This document shows positions 33,103 to 45,938 of a DNA stretch of 64,000 nucleotides, piece after piece (position 1 is the first letter of the stretch; every line of letters begins with the position of its first letter). The stretch covers positions 23,841,934-23,905,933 of the forward strand of contig NC_045138.2 of the NCBI RefSeq assembly GCF_008831285.2, read 5' to 3'. This DNA is from Nymphaea colorata (lineage: Eukaryota; Streptophyta; Magnoliopsida; Nymphaeales; Nymphaeaceae). Below the pieces are notes generated by a model. It did no database searches, had not been told where the DNA came from, and saw nothing but the letters and a program-made list of their open reading frames with translations. The translations under genes and the position numbers were made by a program.

Positions 33103-36050
33103 ATGAAGTTTCTTTCATGGAACATTAGAGATTGTTAGGAACATTTTCTGGCCACAATGATCTTGGTGTGATTCTACATGAACATTCGCTATATGCATGT
33201 ATTTTGATAGACACTCTGCTCAATATGAGGAGTTGGGATATTTGGAGTCAGAGAAACTGAGCCGTGATATCTAATGTTGACCACCGTGATGGTATTGCTC
33301 GAGTGGCCTTTTGTTCGAAACTTTCCTCCCCAAGTGTTTGACCGATTCAGATAATTTCTTCGTTACATGTCAACATAAACAAACTGTTTTTTCCTTCATC
33401 TTGTGTGGAATGTATCTACATCCGGACTGGTCCAGGAGACACCTTGAATTGGAAGCCTCAACTAGTGGTTGAGCACCCTTGATGGGCTAGTTTGTCTTAT
33501 AGGCGGCATGAATTCAATGAGAAAAGACAGACACACAACTGAAAGGCCTCCAAACAGATGGAGTTATCAAATGTTTAATCAGTTCATCAATCATCATGGT
33601 TTCACAGCGGTTGAAGATGATATTCGCAATTTCACTTGGTGAATTAATCGGCTGGGAGAGGCCGTATCCAATGTCATCTTGATTGGGCTATGGTGAACCA
33701 GCAGTGCTTCCATGATGCGCAGTTCAATTTCCTGCTCAATGTTCTCCTGAGAACAACCTTCGGGCACAACCCATTGCTGCTTTGTATTGATGGCAGCCAG
33801 AGATTACAAGAGGGAAAGGACTTTTCAAATTCTATAATTGTTGAACCCTTCGGGAAGGATGTAATCATGTTGTGGCATCAGATTACTAAATTAGAGATTA
33901 CTAGAAGTAGAGTAACTCATGGGTCACACAAATGTTTTCGGGAATACTAAGCAACGCATCACTAGCTTAAGGAAAGAGCTGATGGGGCTTCAAGTCGGAC
34001 AAGCTACAGGTCTTCAAACTAATGTACTCTTGGAACTTAATCTTTGGTTAGAACTTGAACGAACTTTGAATGAAGTCTATCTTTTAAAAAAGAAGAAATC
34101 TAGAGTTGAATGCCTACAAGAAGGAGATAGAAATGCAAGATTCCTTCAATCTCAAGGTAACTATAGGAAGACTAAAAACACAATCTCCTATCTTCTAGTC
34201 AGTGGTATCACAGTCAATAACCTTGCACAAATTTTGGAGGTTGCTTCTAGTTTTTTTGGGGAGTTCTACCAGCATGATCAATCGGATGGGGCTATGATGG
34301 AGGGCTGTACATTGAGACCCAAGGTGTCTCTAGAAGATAGTCTGTTCTGAGACCATCCCATTGCAACTGAAGAGATCCATAGAGCTGTTTTTGAGTATTG
34401 TAGTGACGGATGGCTTGACCAATGGTTTCTTCAAAATGTATTGCGACATTGTAGGCAATGATGTGACTCAGGCTATCAAACACCTTAGTATCTTTAAATA
34501 CATTACTAAAGTGATGGTCAATCGTATGAGGAATATCTTTGGCCAACTTTTAGGCACAGAACAAGGCGCTTTCCTTCCTTCACGCCTCATTCATGATCAG
34601 GTCTTATCGCTCATGAACTAGCTCATAGTGGAGCACCACAATGAAACGTATGTGATTATGAAACTTGACCTTTCAAAAGCTTATGACAGAATTAACTAGG
34701 TGTTTTTAAAGAATCCTCTAGCTGCTTAAGGGTTCTCTCAGATATGAATAGACAAAGTTATGACGTGTTTCCATTACCTCATATGCAGTTATTGTCAATG
34801 GTCGTGAAGGTAGGTCTTTTTGCCCAGGCATAGGGGCTTGAGACAGGGCGACCCTCTATCCCCTACCTATTCCTAGTGGTGATAGAAATGATTATTCGAA
34901 ATCTTAAGCTACATAAAGATCTAGGCAACATCCAATGCCCCAAGCTTGAGGACTGCGCCACATGTCCCCAGTCCTTGCTTATGCTGACGATCTTATCCTT
35001 TTCTGTCGAGCAATCAAGAGGAATATCATGCACATTGCAACTTTCCTTGGGGAGATTGAAGGAAAGCTGGCTTGAGGATTAACCACAATAAAACTTCACT
35101 CACCTTCTTTCATAGTAGAGACTGCATCGGAAAAGAGATTCAAAGAATTTTAAGTTGGGAGATGAAACACTTACCCCTCACTTATCTTGGACTGCTACTC
35201 TTCTCAAGACTGCTCAACCAAAATACTCCCTTCGAGGGCGAAGATATTCTCTTAATAGAGTGGTGGTGCTACCTCCGCTTTTAGCAGGTATGATATCTAC
35301 GAGAGGATTATAAAGAAAGGTGTGAAGGAAAGTTGGAGGAAAAATTTATGAAACAATAGAGAACCTCCTAGCTCTAATTGGTTTTTGTATCTAATGGTTG
35401 TGCAACGGCTAACGACTCCAGATCGCTTGAAAAGTTTTGGAGTTCAGCTGGCCAACCATTGTGTCCTTTGTGAGAAGGAGAAGGAAAGCTGTGAACACCT
35501 ATTTACTCAGTGTTGGTTTTCTACATGGGTTTGGAAATTTTTCAGCTTTAAATTTGACATAACCATTGGCAACCACCTCGATCTTCGAGGGAGAATCAAC
35601 AAAGGGACATCCACTTCGGAGAGGATGGTTATTTGACTTAGGAAGGGTTTATCTCATCACTTGTTGTAGGTAAAATATGGAAGTTCCGAAATAAAGTTAG
35701 ACATGCAGATAATTGTCCTTCAATTCAGAGTTTCTGCCAAATACTTTGGGAAGACCTCTGCCTGATTAGAGAAGACGTCCCTGGAAAAGCTGCTACTAAA
35801 AAGATATGCAACTATGGCTTGCGACCTCTATTATTCCGGAAACAAAGGAGATAGCCTTCAAGTCATCTTTCACAATTCAATTAGCTGTTTAGCTGTTATA
35901 AGGGGGAAAGGTAGCCTGAAGATTACAGACCCTCAATCTTCAGCCGAAGTTCATATGGTGGACGATATAATCACTTGGGCACCAACCATCCAACACTTAC
36001 TTAGTGCTCAGTTTGAAGGAATGGCGAGACCATATCAAATGCTGCATTAG
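33103..36050 (+). pseudogene. LINE ORF2 remnant: endonuclease, reverse transcriptase, zf-RVT
   Basis: The start MKFLSWNIRDC matches the first strand of the LINE endonuclease and is cut by a stop. A linker frame (33919-34350) has the Arg/Lys-rich 'ECLQEGDRNARFLQ' segment common to plant L1 elements. Reverse transcriptase signatures follow: IFKYITKVMVNRMR, GAFLPSRLIHDQVL, KLDLSKAYDRIN (about 34660), RQGDPLSP (about 34848) and the still intact active-site motif LAYADDLILFC (about 34976). A Cys/His segment near 35430-35530 (HCVLCEKEKESCEHLFTQC) is the zf-RVT region. Multiple stops and frameshifts make it non-functional. Confidence 0.75.
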
Positions 36051-36312
36051 CCACCCTTCTAGTGCTATGTACAACAACACTATACTGCACATTCATCGTA
36101 GCTTGTTTTTTCCATTTTCGACTGTAACCCTGCTGCTAACGTAGTGGCCTTTGCTCTTCGCCCATGCCCTTGTAATGTGTGGCAGTTTTGGGATGTCTTT
36201 CCTGTTTGCTAGGGCATCTTTCTACTAGGTTCTTTTTGTAAGCTTACTGTAAATCTTTCTTATTTTTTTTCAATAATATGACGGTGGCGTCCCCTGGCAG
36301 GTTTGCAGCAGA

Positions 36313-36329
36313 ACATGTTCCTAGTTCAA
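36313..36329 (+). repeat. Right target-site duplication of the LINE
   Basis: ACATGTTCCTAGTTCAA, the partner of the copy at 27644-27659 with one extra C. It marks the right boundary of the LINE. Confidence 0.7.
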
Positions 36330-39300
36330 TGACTTTCAAGCGATGATCATGCTGGAAGATGCATACCACATGATTGAATAGAATTATCATTGATCACCTA
36401 TGGTTGGCATAATGCAGTATAAACATACAAACTGTGCACAAAATGCTTTACGAGTTATGAAGGGAGGCACTACGAACGACATTAGGGTTAGGTAACTAAG
36501 GAGTGAATTTGGAAATTCTTACAACAAACTCAGGTGAAGTGATTGAGAAGCTATATTGCTTCATGCATCTTGTTTTGCCGCTTCTGATTTTTTTTTTTTT
36601 TACAAAAAAAAGATATATGTGCTAATTTGTTAAGTAGTTGTGTGTAGTCTAGATTTAGATATGGTAACATAACCCCACTCTTTGTCCAAATCAGATGTCA
36701 ACTACAAGTGCACACACAAGGATCACGAGATGGAAAGGATGAAGAGGAAAACCAAGCTCTCTAACAAGGGGACACTTCACTATTTGTGAGTGGACGAGAT
36801 ATCCTGTTTTTTTGTTGTTTTGCTCTAGTAGTTACTAATGTTACATCGGTGTCAAATTTTTTGGTCTCATTGTTTTATTAATCTATTGCTGCCAAATATG
36901 TTGATTTTATTTTTGTCATAGTTGTCCCTATCATATCTTTGATTTAGTTGTTCTGTTTTTAAGTTGCTATCAAACTTTTTGGTCTTTTTTGCTGTTATGT
37001 CATTGTCTATGGTTTTAATCTTGTTGTCTTATTATTGTTATGTTCTCAATGTTTTGGTCATGTTGTTATGTTATGTATGTTCCTCGTCAGTGCATGTGGT
37101 TTCTAGTAAACCATGACAACATCGAAGAAATTGTGCATGCAAAGAGTCATTCAAAGAGGAATATTTGCATCCTTTATTGAATATTGTGGACTGAGAGTAC
37201 AGTGGAGAAGTGCTTAGGCAGGCAGAAGATTAAAATAATGATGCACAATAAGAATTGGTGCGCCGAGATATGTAGGATGATCAAATCGATAATCAGAACT
37301 ATGGTGGAAACTATGTGAAGTAATACAAAAGAAACATGCTGCCTCCAATTAAATAGAAACTTACTATGAAATGAAGAAGTTTTTTAATATGCACCGTAAG
37401 TAGAGGGAGAGGGGCAACGATTGGGAAAAGGAAGAGAGTCTCTTCCTCAAGCTTCGAATAAAACGAAATCAAATTCTCATCCTTTGGCACCAAAAAGGGA
37501 ATGTCAAGCTAAATTCTTGTCCTCCATCATCAAAGTTAAAAACATTAAGGGATGGACTTGGAGCTTAAAATCATGAGGTTGTGTCATAGATCAACTAAAA
37601 AAGATGTATACTACCGGCACGTCTTGTTTCAATGCCATATTTCACGTTGACACCTTAATCTTTCAACTAATTTGCACATTTTTTACGTGCATTTAAAATT
37701 TTAGCATTCAAAAGTTTTCTTGTTTTTCAGAAAACGTGTTTTATTTATAGTAGTATTATTACTTTTTTTTTTTACATGTGCATGTCCCGATATTTTAATG
37801 ATTGTTAGTCGCTTTGTCATTATACATTGATATATTTCCCTATTCTTAAAGGCAATGTTAACGATATGCATATGTAAAAAAGGAAGTCGAAAAATGCTCA
37901 ACATATATGGTCTACACTTGTCATAAGGAAGTCGAAAAATGCTCAACATAGCTTTACATTCTTAGTCCATTACCACTTCACGTAAGCTACAAATAACTTG
38001 TTAATATTATCTCAATCTGATACATTCATTGCATGACAATAAAGAACTCTATTAAATTTGAACTTTCCACAATAGCTCTAACTGTGGTGCTTTTTTGTGT
38101 TGTATGTCATGATGCAAAAAATTATGATGTATCTATTTACATTATTATTGCTTTCATTAAATAGTTGATAGTTGCAAGAGTTTCAATTTTCACCCATTTG
38201 AACACTGGAGGCATGCACACATACATGAACACCACACTCTCCATTATCACAAGAACTACAAAAAATGCTTTGCAATTTTATGCTAGCATTTTCCATCTAA
38301 GATTCTGCAAAAATGTTTCAAATGTTTAAGAAATCAAAGTATTGTTAAACACGAACTTAAGGGCTCCATGCATGTGCTCACCTTGTATGTGCAAATAATG
38401 TCGGCACAGAATATTATTGGCCATATGGTAGCACCCAATTCTTTTTGTCCTTGAACAATCACGGTAACTACACGCTGTTTTGTAATCGGTACACGTTAAT
38501 TATTTTTACCCACAGATATAAAAGTGACTCTTCACCATGTGACTTTAGTATGCGTTTGAAGAGGCACTCAATATTAAACCGAAATTTCTAGCTAAAAATG
38601 TGTTATAATTCTGTACCACATTTTGAAATGTGTGCCACAAGCAAAGACAGTGAATTTTGTTGGCCATATCATACTTCAACAAATCTTCTTTTGAACACAC
38701 ACACACACATATATATCGTTATTAAAATAATATATTTCTGATTTTTTTTTTCTTGGTCTTCTTGACATTAAACCATAGGTGAGTATGTACTTGTTGTAGA
38801 ATATAAAGACATGTTTACGGTCATTGAACTTCAGTCCTCTTCGTAGACGATCAAACTCATCATAGCTTATTCAAGCACACATGCATCCATTGGAACACTT
38901 TCCTACGGTCCATGCGCATCAAGAAGATCCTCATATACATAAAAGTCATTGGTACCATTTTTGTGCATACTCACAACTATTGGGATACTTTCTTCTCATC
39001 TATGTGCATAATAAGATCCTCTCATACATCAAATTCACCTATTTGAATTCTTTCATTTGCTCATGCACATTAAGAACAGCCTCATATACGTAAGAACACT
39101 CACCACTAGCTTATTCATGCATGCATGCCAATATTTGAGACACTTTCCTATGGCTTCCCTACTAGAAATCATCTTCAATCACAACCTTATTGCTTATATG
39201 TTTTTCATCCACTGTCATTTTTATCATCATCAACAACAATATTCACAACCATATTTATAAGCCACAATTTAGTTGAATATCATATGTTGTTACACTAATA

Positions 39301-40569
39301 ACAATATCTGTGAAAGGTTTAATAGCTTTTTTTTTTTTTTAAAGGTTAGTGCCTTATGATTATAGTTATATCAACATCTTATAGAATTTGAAATGGTATC
39401 CAAAATGACACTTGCATTTACATTTACTATTTGTTAGTTGTATATTCAGATAAAACGATCTAATTCTAATAAAGCGCTAATATTGTATGACGGTCACATT
39501 ACATACTTTGCACAAAGCACTCTGCACCAAGGCCATTCTCATTTTTCTCAAGTACATTGAATGTTGCACGTTCAAAGTGATACATTTCAAATTGCATATG
39601 CTTCACTACTACTAATTGTATCGGTTTTCATAGCTGGGGCAAATCATTTCAATTCTAATGGTTTAGTAGATACTTTTCCAAAATAAAATGACAACAATTT
39701 GGCATCTTACATATAGACGATAATGATAGAAAGAACTAGAACAAGGACAACACTCTTGTAAACGCTGCTTGAGGACAATATGACATAGACGATTACAAAT
39801 GTGCTGACATGCCAGTTGTAACAACATGATGTATCTGTTATTGAACATGGTCGTGATCGATCAATATATGCTCCAATTAAAGTCACCAGGGAAAAATTTC
39901 GAAAATTTGATGAAATAAAGATGGCAAGTGCAAAAGTCATATACGGTATGCACCTTTTATTACAATGCCCATTTTTTATTTGCCGCATCATTGCCCAAAA
40001 TTAAAGGCATTAAGGGAACACCTGTCTGTGCAAACTTAAATATTTCACCATACTTTTCAGCAGAATTTTGGAATGGTAGTCTAGTCGACTTGGAGTACTG
40101 ACATGCATCACACGACTAATTGTCAGTTGGGAACAAGAAATTTTACAGACCAATTAGATATATAACCAAGGCAAGAATGCCATAACCTATATTCTGAGAC
40201 CTTTGTCATCATTCCAGTACATGCAAGCAAGTTGGTTTCAAGTTCATATAACATAACAGCACATTTTGCTCGTGACCTCTACTAATCACCTTTTGTGTTT
40301 GTGTCCTGAAAAATCACATCCTTGCAGAAGAAAATAGCTAAACAATCATGTGACAAGTAATTCTGCTAACTGATATGATATTGACATATAAAGAACACAC
40401 AACTTTCTACTTTGCCCAAGAACTGACGACTCTCCAATGCCCTCAATATCAATGGGGTATCCGTCAGCCATGCATTTTCTTTTGTTTAATTCAATCAATT
40501 TTGAGAAATGATAGGTTATGTGATCAGTAGCTTTAAGAATATATTATCCACTCTAAATTATTTGAATGA
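36330..40569. other. AT-rich intergenic DNA with minor repeats
   Basis: No gene was recognised on either strand. A 26-base segment, AAGGAAGTCGAAAAATGC.., occurs at 37880 and again 45 bp later. About 38885-39150 holds roughly four diverged copies of an ~80-bp unit built on TTGG-A-ACTTTC-T--TC-ATG-GCAT and AGATCCTC-TATACAT. (CA)n lies near 38697-38710. A few A/T homopolymers are present. Confidence 0.4.
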
Positions 40570-41640
40570 GCAAGAAGTGCTTGATACTTACCTTCAGGCG
40601 AGCTCCCAATGTGTTGGGGAGAATCATATTTGCCTTTGAAAATTGTTGAAATCATTTCTCCAACTCTCCCTTGTAACAAAGGTTTGCATAACTAGAGTTG
40701 TTTGAGGGGAACATTTTCTCCTGTGGTGGCCTGCTGACTAACTCCCATCGCTTTCACTAACGTGTCCATTCTTCTTACAGTATGAACATTTCATTTTGCT
40801 TTCCAAATCCATGTCTTAACTTCAGATTTAGAATAATTGGTCTGCACCATGTGCTTGTGTGGCACACAATCTTTCAATTAGAATGTCCAACAGCCTCATT
40901 TTTCTTCTCGGGATTCATTACTTTTCGATGGGAAACTTCCCTTTGAATAGTTTGACATAATTGAAGTTCTGCAATGCAGTAGCCATTAGAATCTAACTCC
41001 TAATGCCTTCAAACTTAGCACCAAGGCCAGCAAAAAATTTGAAGATTTTAGCCTCTTTTAGCCACTGCTTATAAACATCAGGCTCAGAGGTAGTGGGACC
41101 ATACTGCATAAGTTCATCTCATAGGTCGCAGTGTCGACTTATGTACATGTGTATAGACTCATCTTCCATCGAAAGCTTGGCTCTAATTGCATTTTGATAC
41201 ACCATAGCTAAGTTGTTTTGCTCCCCAAACACATTCTTAAGGTGTCCCATATTGTTTTCTCTTGATAGATAGAGAAACATATTTGAGTTGCTTGGTTCCA
41301 TAGAGTTTATGAGCAAGACATAACTAAATTATTTTCAGATCGCCATTCCTCAAACTTGGGGTCTATTTTTGCAGGAGTAATCTTGCAGTTGATGTATCCG
41401 AATTTTGAACATCTGCCGAAGAACAACCTTGCTGCCTTGGCTAGGCCCAAGTAATTTGAACAGTTAGGGGTAGTACTGGTGATTTTTAATGGATAATTTG
41501 TTGATCAGTGCCGTCATTATTGGATCCACTGGCAGCGTTATTTGCTTTGATCTTCATTGTTTTCAGATTCAGCCATGGCGAGGCAGAAGAGCAAGGGACC
41601 GACATCAGAAAACTTGCTTTGATGCCATATTAATGTGAAA
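40570..41640 (-). pseudogene. Ty1/copia gag remnant
   Basis: On the minus strand a frame at 41119-41316 reads ..YLSRENNMGHLKNVFGEQ and MEDESIHMYISRHCDL, resembling the UBN2/gag-polypeptide region of copia elements (nucleocapsid precursor). Further along, near 40750-40788, CSYCKKNGHVSES is a CCHC zinc knuckle with the last Cys replaced by Ser. Upstream of gag, 41616-41627 in reverse complement is TGGCATCAAAGC, two mismatches from the plant copia primer-binding site TGGTATCAGAGC. Frames are broken, and pol and complete LTRs were not found. Confidence 0.6.
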
Positions 41641-42130
41641 CAATGATAAGGGAAAAAAACTCAGGCAAAGAGCAAGTCACAAAAGATTTTACGAGGTTGG
41701 CCATTCATTTGTTGATCAGTGCCGTCATTCTTGGATCCACTGGCAGCGTTATTTGCTTTGATCTTCACTGTTTTCAGATTCAGCCATGGCGAGGCAGAAG
41801 AGCAAGGGACCGACATCAGAAAACTTGCTTTGATGCCATATTAATGTGAAACAATGATAAGGGAAAAAAACTCAGGCAAAGAGCAAGTCACAAAAGATTT
41901 TACGAGGTTGGCCATTCATTTGTTGATCAGTGCCGTCATTCTTGGATCCACTGGCAGCGTTATTTGCTTTGATCTTCATTGTTTTCAGATTCAGCCATGG
42001 CGAGGCAGAAGAGCAAGGGACCGACATCAGAAAACTTGCTTTGATGCCATATTAATGTGAAACAATGATAAGGGAAAAAAACTCAGGCAAAGAACAAGTC
42101 ACAAAAGATTTTACGAGGTTGGCCATTCAT
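41502..42130 (-). repeat. 211-bp tandem triplication of a copia leader/PBS segment
   Basis: TGATCAGTGCCGTCAT starts units at 41502, 41713 and 41924, exactly 211 bp apart, and a partial fourth unit follows to about 42130. The unit contains the PBS-like TGGCATCAAAGC (minus strand), the LTR-end-like ..TGTTTCACA just before it, and the first gag codons (ATGGCTGAATCTGAAAAC on the minus strand). Copies differ by only a few bases. Identical 68-codon plus-strand frames at 41643 and 41854 are a by-product of the duplication, not genes. Confidence 0.85.
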
Positions 42131-43929
42131 TGATCATTGGTTCTTTCATACTTTCAACCAGTCGGATACAACCGCAGTTTATAATGCAATTACATGAAAG
42201 AGAATCTCTCGTGACAAACAGAACACCACAACGGTCGGCTGAAAATTTTCCTAACAGCCTGTTTGGATGGAAGGAGAGGGAGAGAAAGCAATGGAAAGAA
42301 AGGTCTTTCCTGTGTTTTGGATGACTAATTAATATGGAGGAAAAGGAAAGGAAGAGACTCCGAAGACGACACCTACACCTGCCAAATAAGCGTAGCAAAG
42401 AGCCTCCTTTCATCTTGGTGGGTGCCATCAGAAACAGAAAACCCCTCCCCGACCAACGAATTGGTCACTCATCAAACCCCTGGTTGCCGACTCCTATTAT
42501 ACGCAGATGAGAAGAGGATGCGGAGGAGGAAAAAAGGGATCAGAGGTGAAAATGAAAATCCTGATCCGTCAGAGCTGTTGGCCACAAGCCAACAAGCGAT
42601 CTACAAGATGTCTACAGATTCTATGAGAGAGGGGGATGTCTGGAGAGCCGGCTGAAGACGGTCGCCGGCAATTAGATGGAGAGAAAAGCACCACTGGAAC
42701 ATCCAACAGGAAAAAAGACATGGCAGATGGGGTGGGAGCCATACACCTCCAACCCTCAGAGCTAGTTTTTAGGGGAAAATGTAGCAGCCACACGCCCCGT
42801 AGGTGGGGTGCGAGTTGTACAATACCCTGTGACTCTGCCTTTCAGGGTTTTTTAAAGTGATAATTGCAAAAGACATCCTTGTGATCCTTATCGCATCATG
42901 TTTTCAAATGTTAGTAATTTAACTGATTACTCATATATCTGGCTCCTATAATGATATGATTGCGTGCTATGCATATTTTCATGACATGCATAACTTGCAT
43001 TCACTACATTTACACATGCTTTGTATGACGTATAATATGACAGACCAACCGAGTGTATGAAAATATATTCATACGTTTATCTTTATTTACAGATAATTTT
43101 AACGTTTTGTAGCTGTGAATGAACATACTTTATATTTTTGACTGGTTTAAGGTCTTACCATGCACATATTGATTGTAAATAGCACCCTAATTAGTTTAGA
43201 GTGCCTTCAGACCCCACACACGTAAGGAGATCATTTCAGTTATATTTAATATTAAGATAGCGTATAAATTGCAGTCCTCACGAACCCACTTTATGAAATC
43301 CCCTTATTTGCTTAAACAAATCATGCCCTGCACCAATTATGCAGTATTTTCTTGCATTAACTTCATGACAGCAAATCGTGCTATATGCTAAGTGCATAGG
43401 CATAACTCGTGAACACCACCCTTATATTTGTGCTGCGCATAGTCAATTAACAATTTAAATAGGGGAAACAGATATTTGGCTTTCGGAAGAGCAACTTAAT
43501 ATTGTTCTTGCTCTAAATAAATATCTAAAATTCAATTGAGGAAAGATAAACCAGAGTAAGCAATCCAATGTCGTTGAATGTAACTCTCTCCCTCTCCCTG
43601 TGTGTGTGTGTGTGTGGAGCTGACCTCAGAGGAACGCCTAAGTGATGGCCGATGTGAGAGCCAAACATGGCAGACCCTTGGGAAGGCATCCCATTAGCAA
43701 GACATAAACAGCAACATTTATGGCAAACCCTTGACAGCTGGGTAAATGTAATACATGATTCTCCACAAATGAAGGAGCCCAAAACCGTATGGAGCTCAGA
43801 CAGATCCATATTACAAAGCACAAGACGGAAACTAAGGGAAAGAAATACCATGAACGGCAGGGAAAACAGTATCCTGGAGTAGATCTTGTAACAAAGAAGG
43901 CAGAGGCTGCAAATATCACGTGTTCAGTA
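42131..43929. other. Intergenic DNA downstream of SMT1
   Basis: The proximal part, about 43540-43929, is probably the SMT1 3' UTR on the minus strand and includes a (TG)n run at 43599-43616. Near 42250 CAGCCTGTTTGGATGGAAGG resembles the terminal repeat of the Harbinger element at 28672, so a related MITE or element end may lie here; I found no partner end. Frames at 42.1-42.9 kb are not recognisable. Confidence 0.35.
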
Positions 43930-44894
43930 TCAAGCTGAGGGATTATCATCCGAGGATAGCGGCTTTCTACCCAAGAAGAAGTACATAGGCGTGAAGATCT
44001 CTTTCCTGGAAAAATTAGAAAAAGAACAAAACATACGTTCAGATCATTGTCACAGAAAACCCATTCTACTTCAAAAATAGGTCATCCAAAAAGACCTGAC
44101 TTCTTAAAAAAACGCCAAAAATGAAAAGAAGCCAAACAAACATTTAAAACACATTTTTTCAGTTTTTTTGGGCATTTTTTGTGCATTTGTTATCACTGCA
44201 TTTTATTTTCACATTTTCTGCATTTTAATTTTAGGTTTTCCCTTTTAATTTTTTTTAAAAAACTTACCAAGATTTTATTTTCACATTTTCTGCATCTTAA
44301 TTATAGGTTTTCCTTTTTTAAATTTTTAAAAACTTGTTGAGATTTTCTCGTGTTTCCACTTTGTTGTTTTATACTGACAAAAACATCACCGTCTAAAACC
44401 CGAAAACATATTTGTGACAATAGTTTAAATATAGTTGGCAAGGCATCTAATTTTATCACCTGTGATGTACGATTAATGACTAACTAAACTCGAGAATAAC
44501 ACACCCCTGAATGAATATGAAAGTCAACTGCCTGTTCTCCAAACATCAGATAGTAAGCCTTTTGTTATCTTCATGCAAACTGTATATCTTTCTGCTCCTT
44601 TTTGATGTTTTACAGTCTGTGAAGAAGACCACATGCAAGAAGAATGAAAAAGGAAGGCATATTTTATACTGCATTATCCAGAAGACGACCATATAGATGT
44701 CCGATGGCGATAGATAAAGCCTTTGTACTCATCCCTGACTTACAGGTCCGACAAAATTTTTCCTGCTTAATTGTGACCAATAAATCGATCTCTGAATTTT
44801 GCAGTTCGAAGAGATACCCTTGTAACTTTAACCATCAGAGAAGCCTTCGCTTAGTTATATATTCTCTGCAATAGGTTGTTGCTTCTCTCTCTCA

Positions 44895-44937
<43 letters not shown>

Positions 44938-45882
44938 CCTAATTACATCATTTACTCAAAGACATGCTTTTGTTGACAATGCTTAGGTAAATGATAAGGA
45001 TAAATATACTATACTTGTCAAAGCAGGATTAGGCGTGATAATGAACCATAAATAGGGTATGAAAAACAAAAACTTAAATATCGTCTGGCTTGCATATGTG
45101 CATTTGTTCTATATGCACAAGCACAGGTTGGAAGAATCACCATGTACTTTTGATTTTAGTCTCTGGCATGACAGCTGCTTGTTTCAATGCGATGCACACT
45201 GTTTCATCATGCACTATCTTGGAAAGTGTGTGTGCGTGTGGATATCTGTACCTGACCTCAACGTCGTGTCCAGGTTATAGTCTAAACTTTTTACAAGAAA
45301 CACACTGAAGTTTTGATGATATAACAATAATATGCTTAAGTTTGGATTTCTTTCATTTAACCGCCTGTTGCTTATGTAACCTAAGCACTTAAATGAAAAT
45401 CAAAGCTTAAGCATATTTTTGTCATTTCACCAAAACTTGAGCATTTTTTGTAAAAATTTTAGTTTGGAGTCATTTGACAGCCAAGGATCTTAGATCTATG
45501 GATCTGATGTTGCAGGATGTTGCTGATATAGCAAAGAAAACTACAATTTATAGTTCATCAATCAGGGTGTTTCAAGCCAGAACTAAGAACCAGACTTAGA
45601 TTATTTGGATGTTTTACAGCCATAAGGTTGGGGCTAAGGTCACAGGGAAGGTCTAATCCTAAATCCATCGATTTCATAGTTGTGGATCTAAGATTTTATT
45701 AGATCACATTAAATAAGAGGAATCAAACACCCAGGGTAGAATTTACAACTCACCTTCCACCTGCAACAAGACTGTCAGCAGCCTTCTCAAGGAATGCAGA
45801 CACACGCTGGCTTCCTTCTGGTGCCAATCCTAGATACTCAAAAACCCTGACCTGGAGGTTCATAGATAGTCAACCTGTCAAC

Positions 45883-45938
<56 letters not shown>

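Larger units (their letters stand above)
27660..36312 (+). mobile_element. Decayed L1-type LINE, split by a PIF/Harbinger insertion
   Basis: Between the 16/17-bp direct repeats lie, in order, an ORF1-like region with a DUF4283-type domain, an endonuclease start (SWNIRD), reverse transcriptase motifs and a C-terminal zf-RVT-like segment, all on the plus strand. Without the 3.73-kb insertion the LINE is about 4.9 kb, somewhat short for a plant L1. Frames are broken by stops and shifts, so it is inactive. There is no clear poly(A) at the right end; it ends TGGCAGGTTTGCAGCAGA. The exact 3' end is therefore set only by the duplication. Confidence 0.75.

Noticed and set aside
41643-42060. Two identical 68-codon open frames that look like a duplicated small gene
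   Set aside because: They are produced by the 211-bp tandem repeat of a copia leader read on the antisense strand. Identity follows from the recent duplication, not selection.
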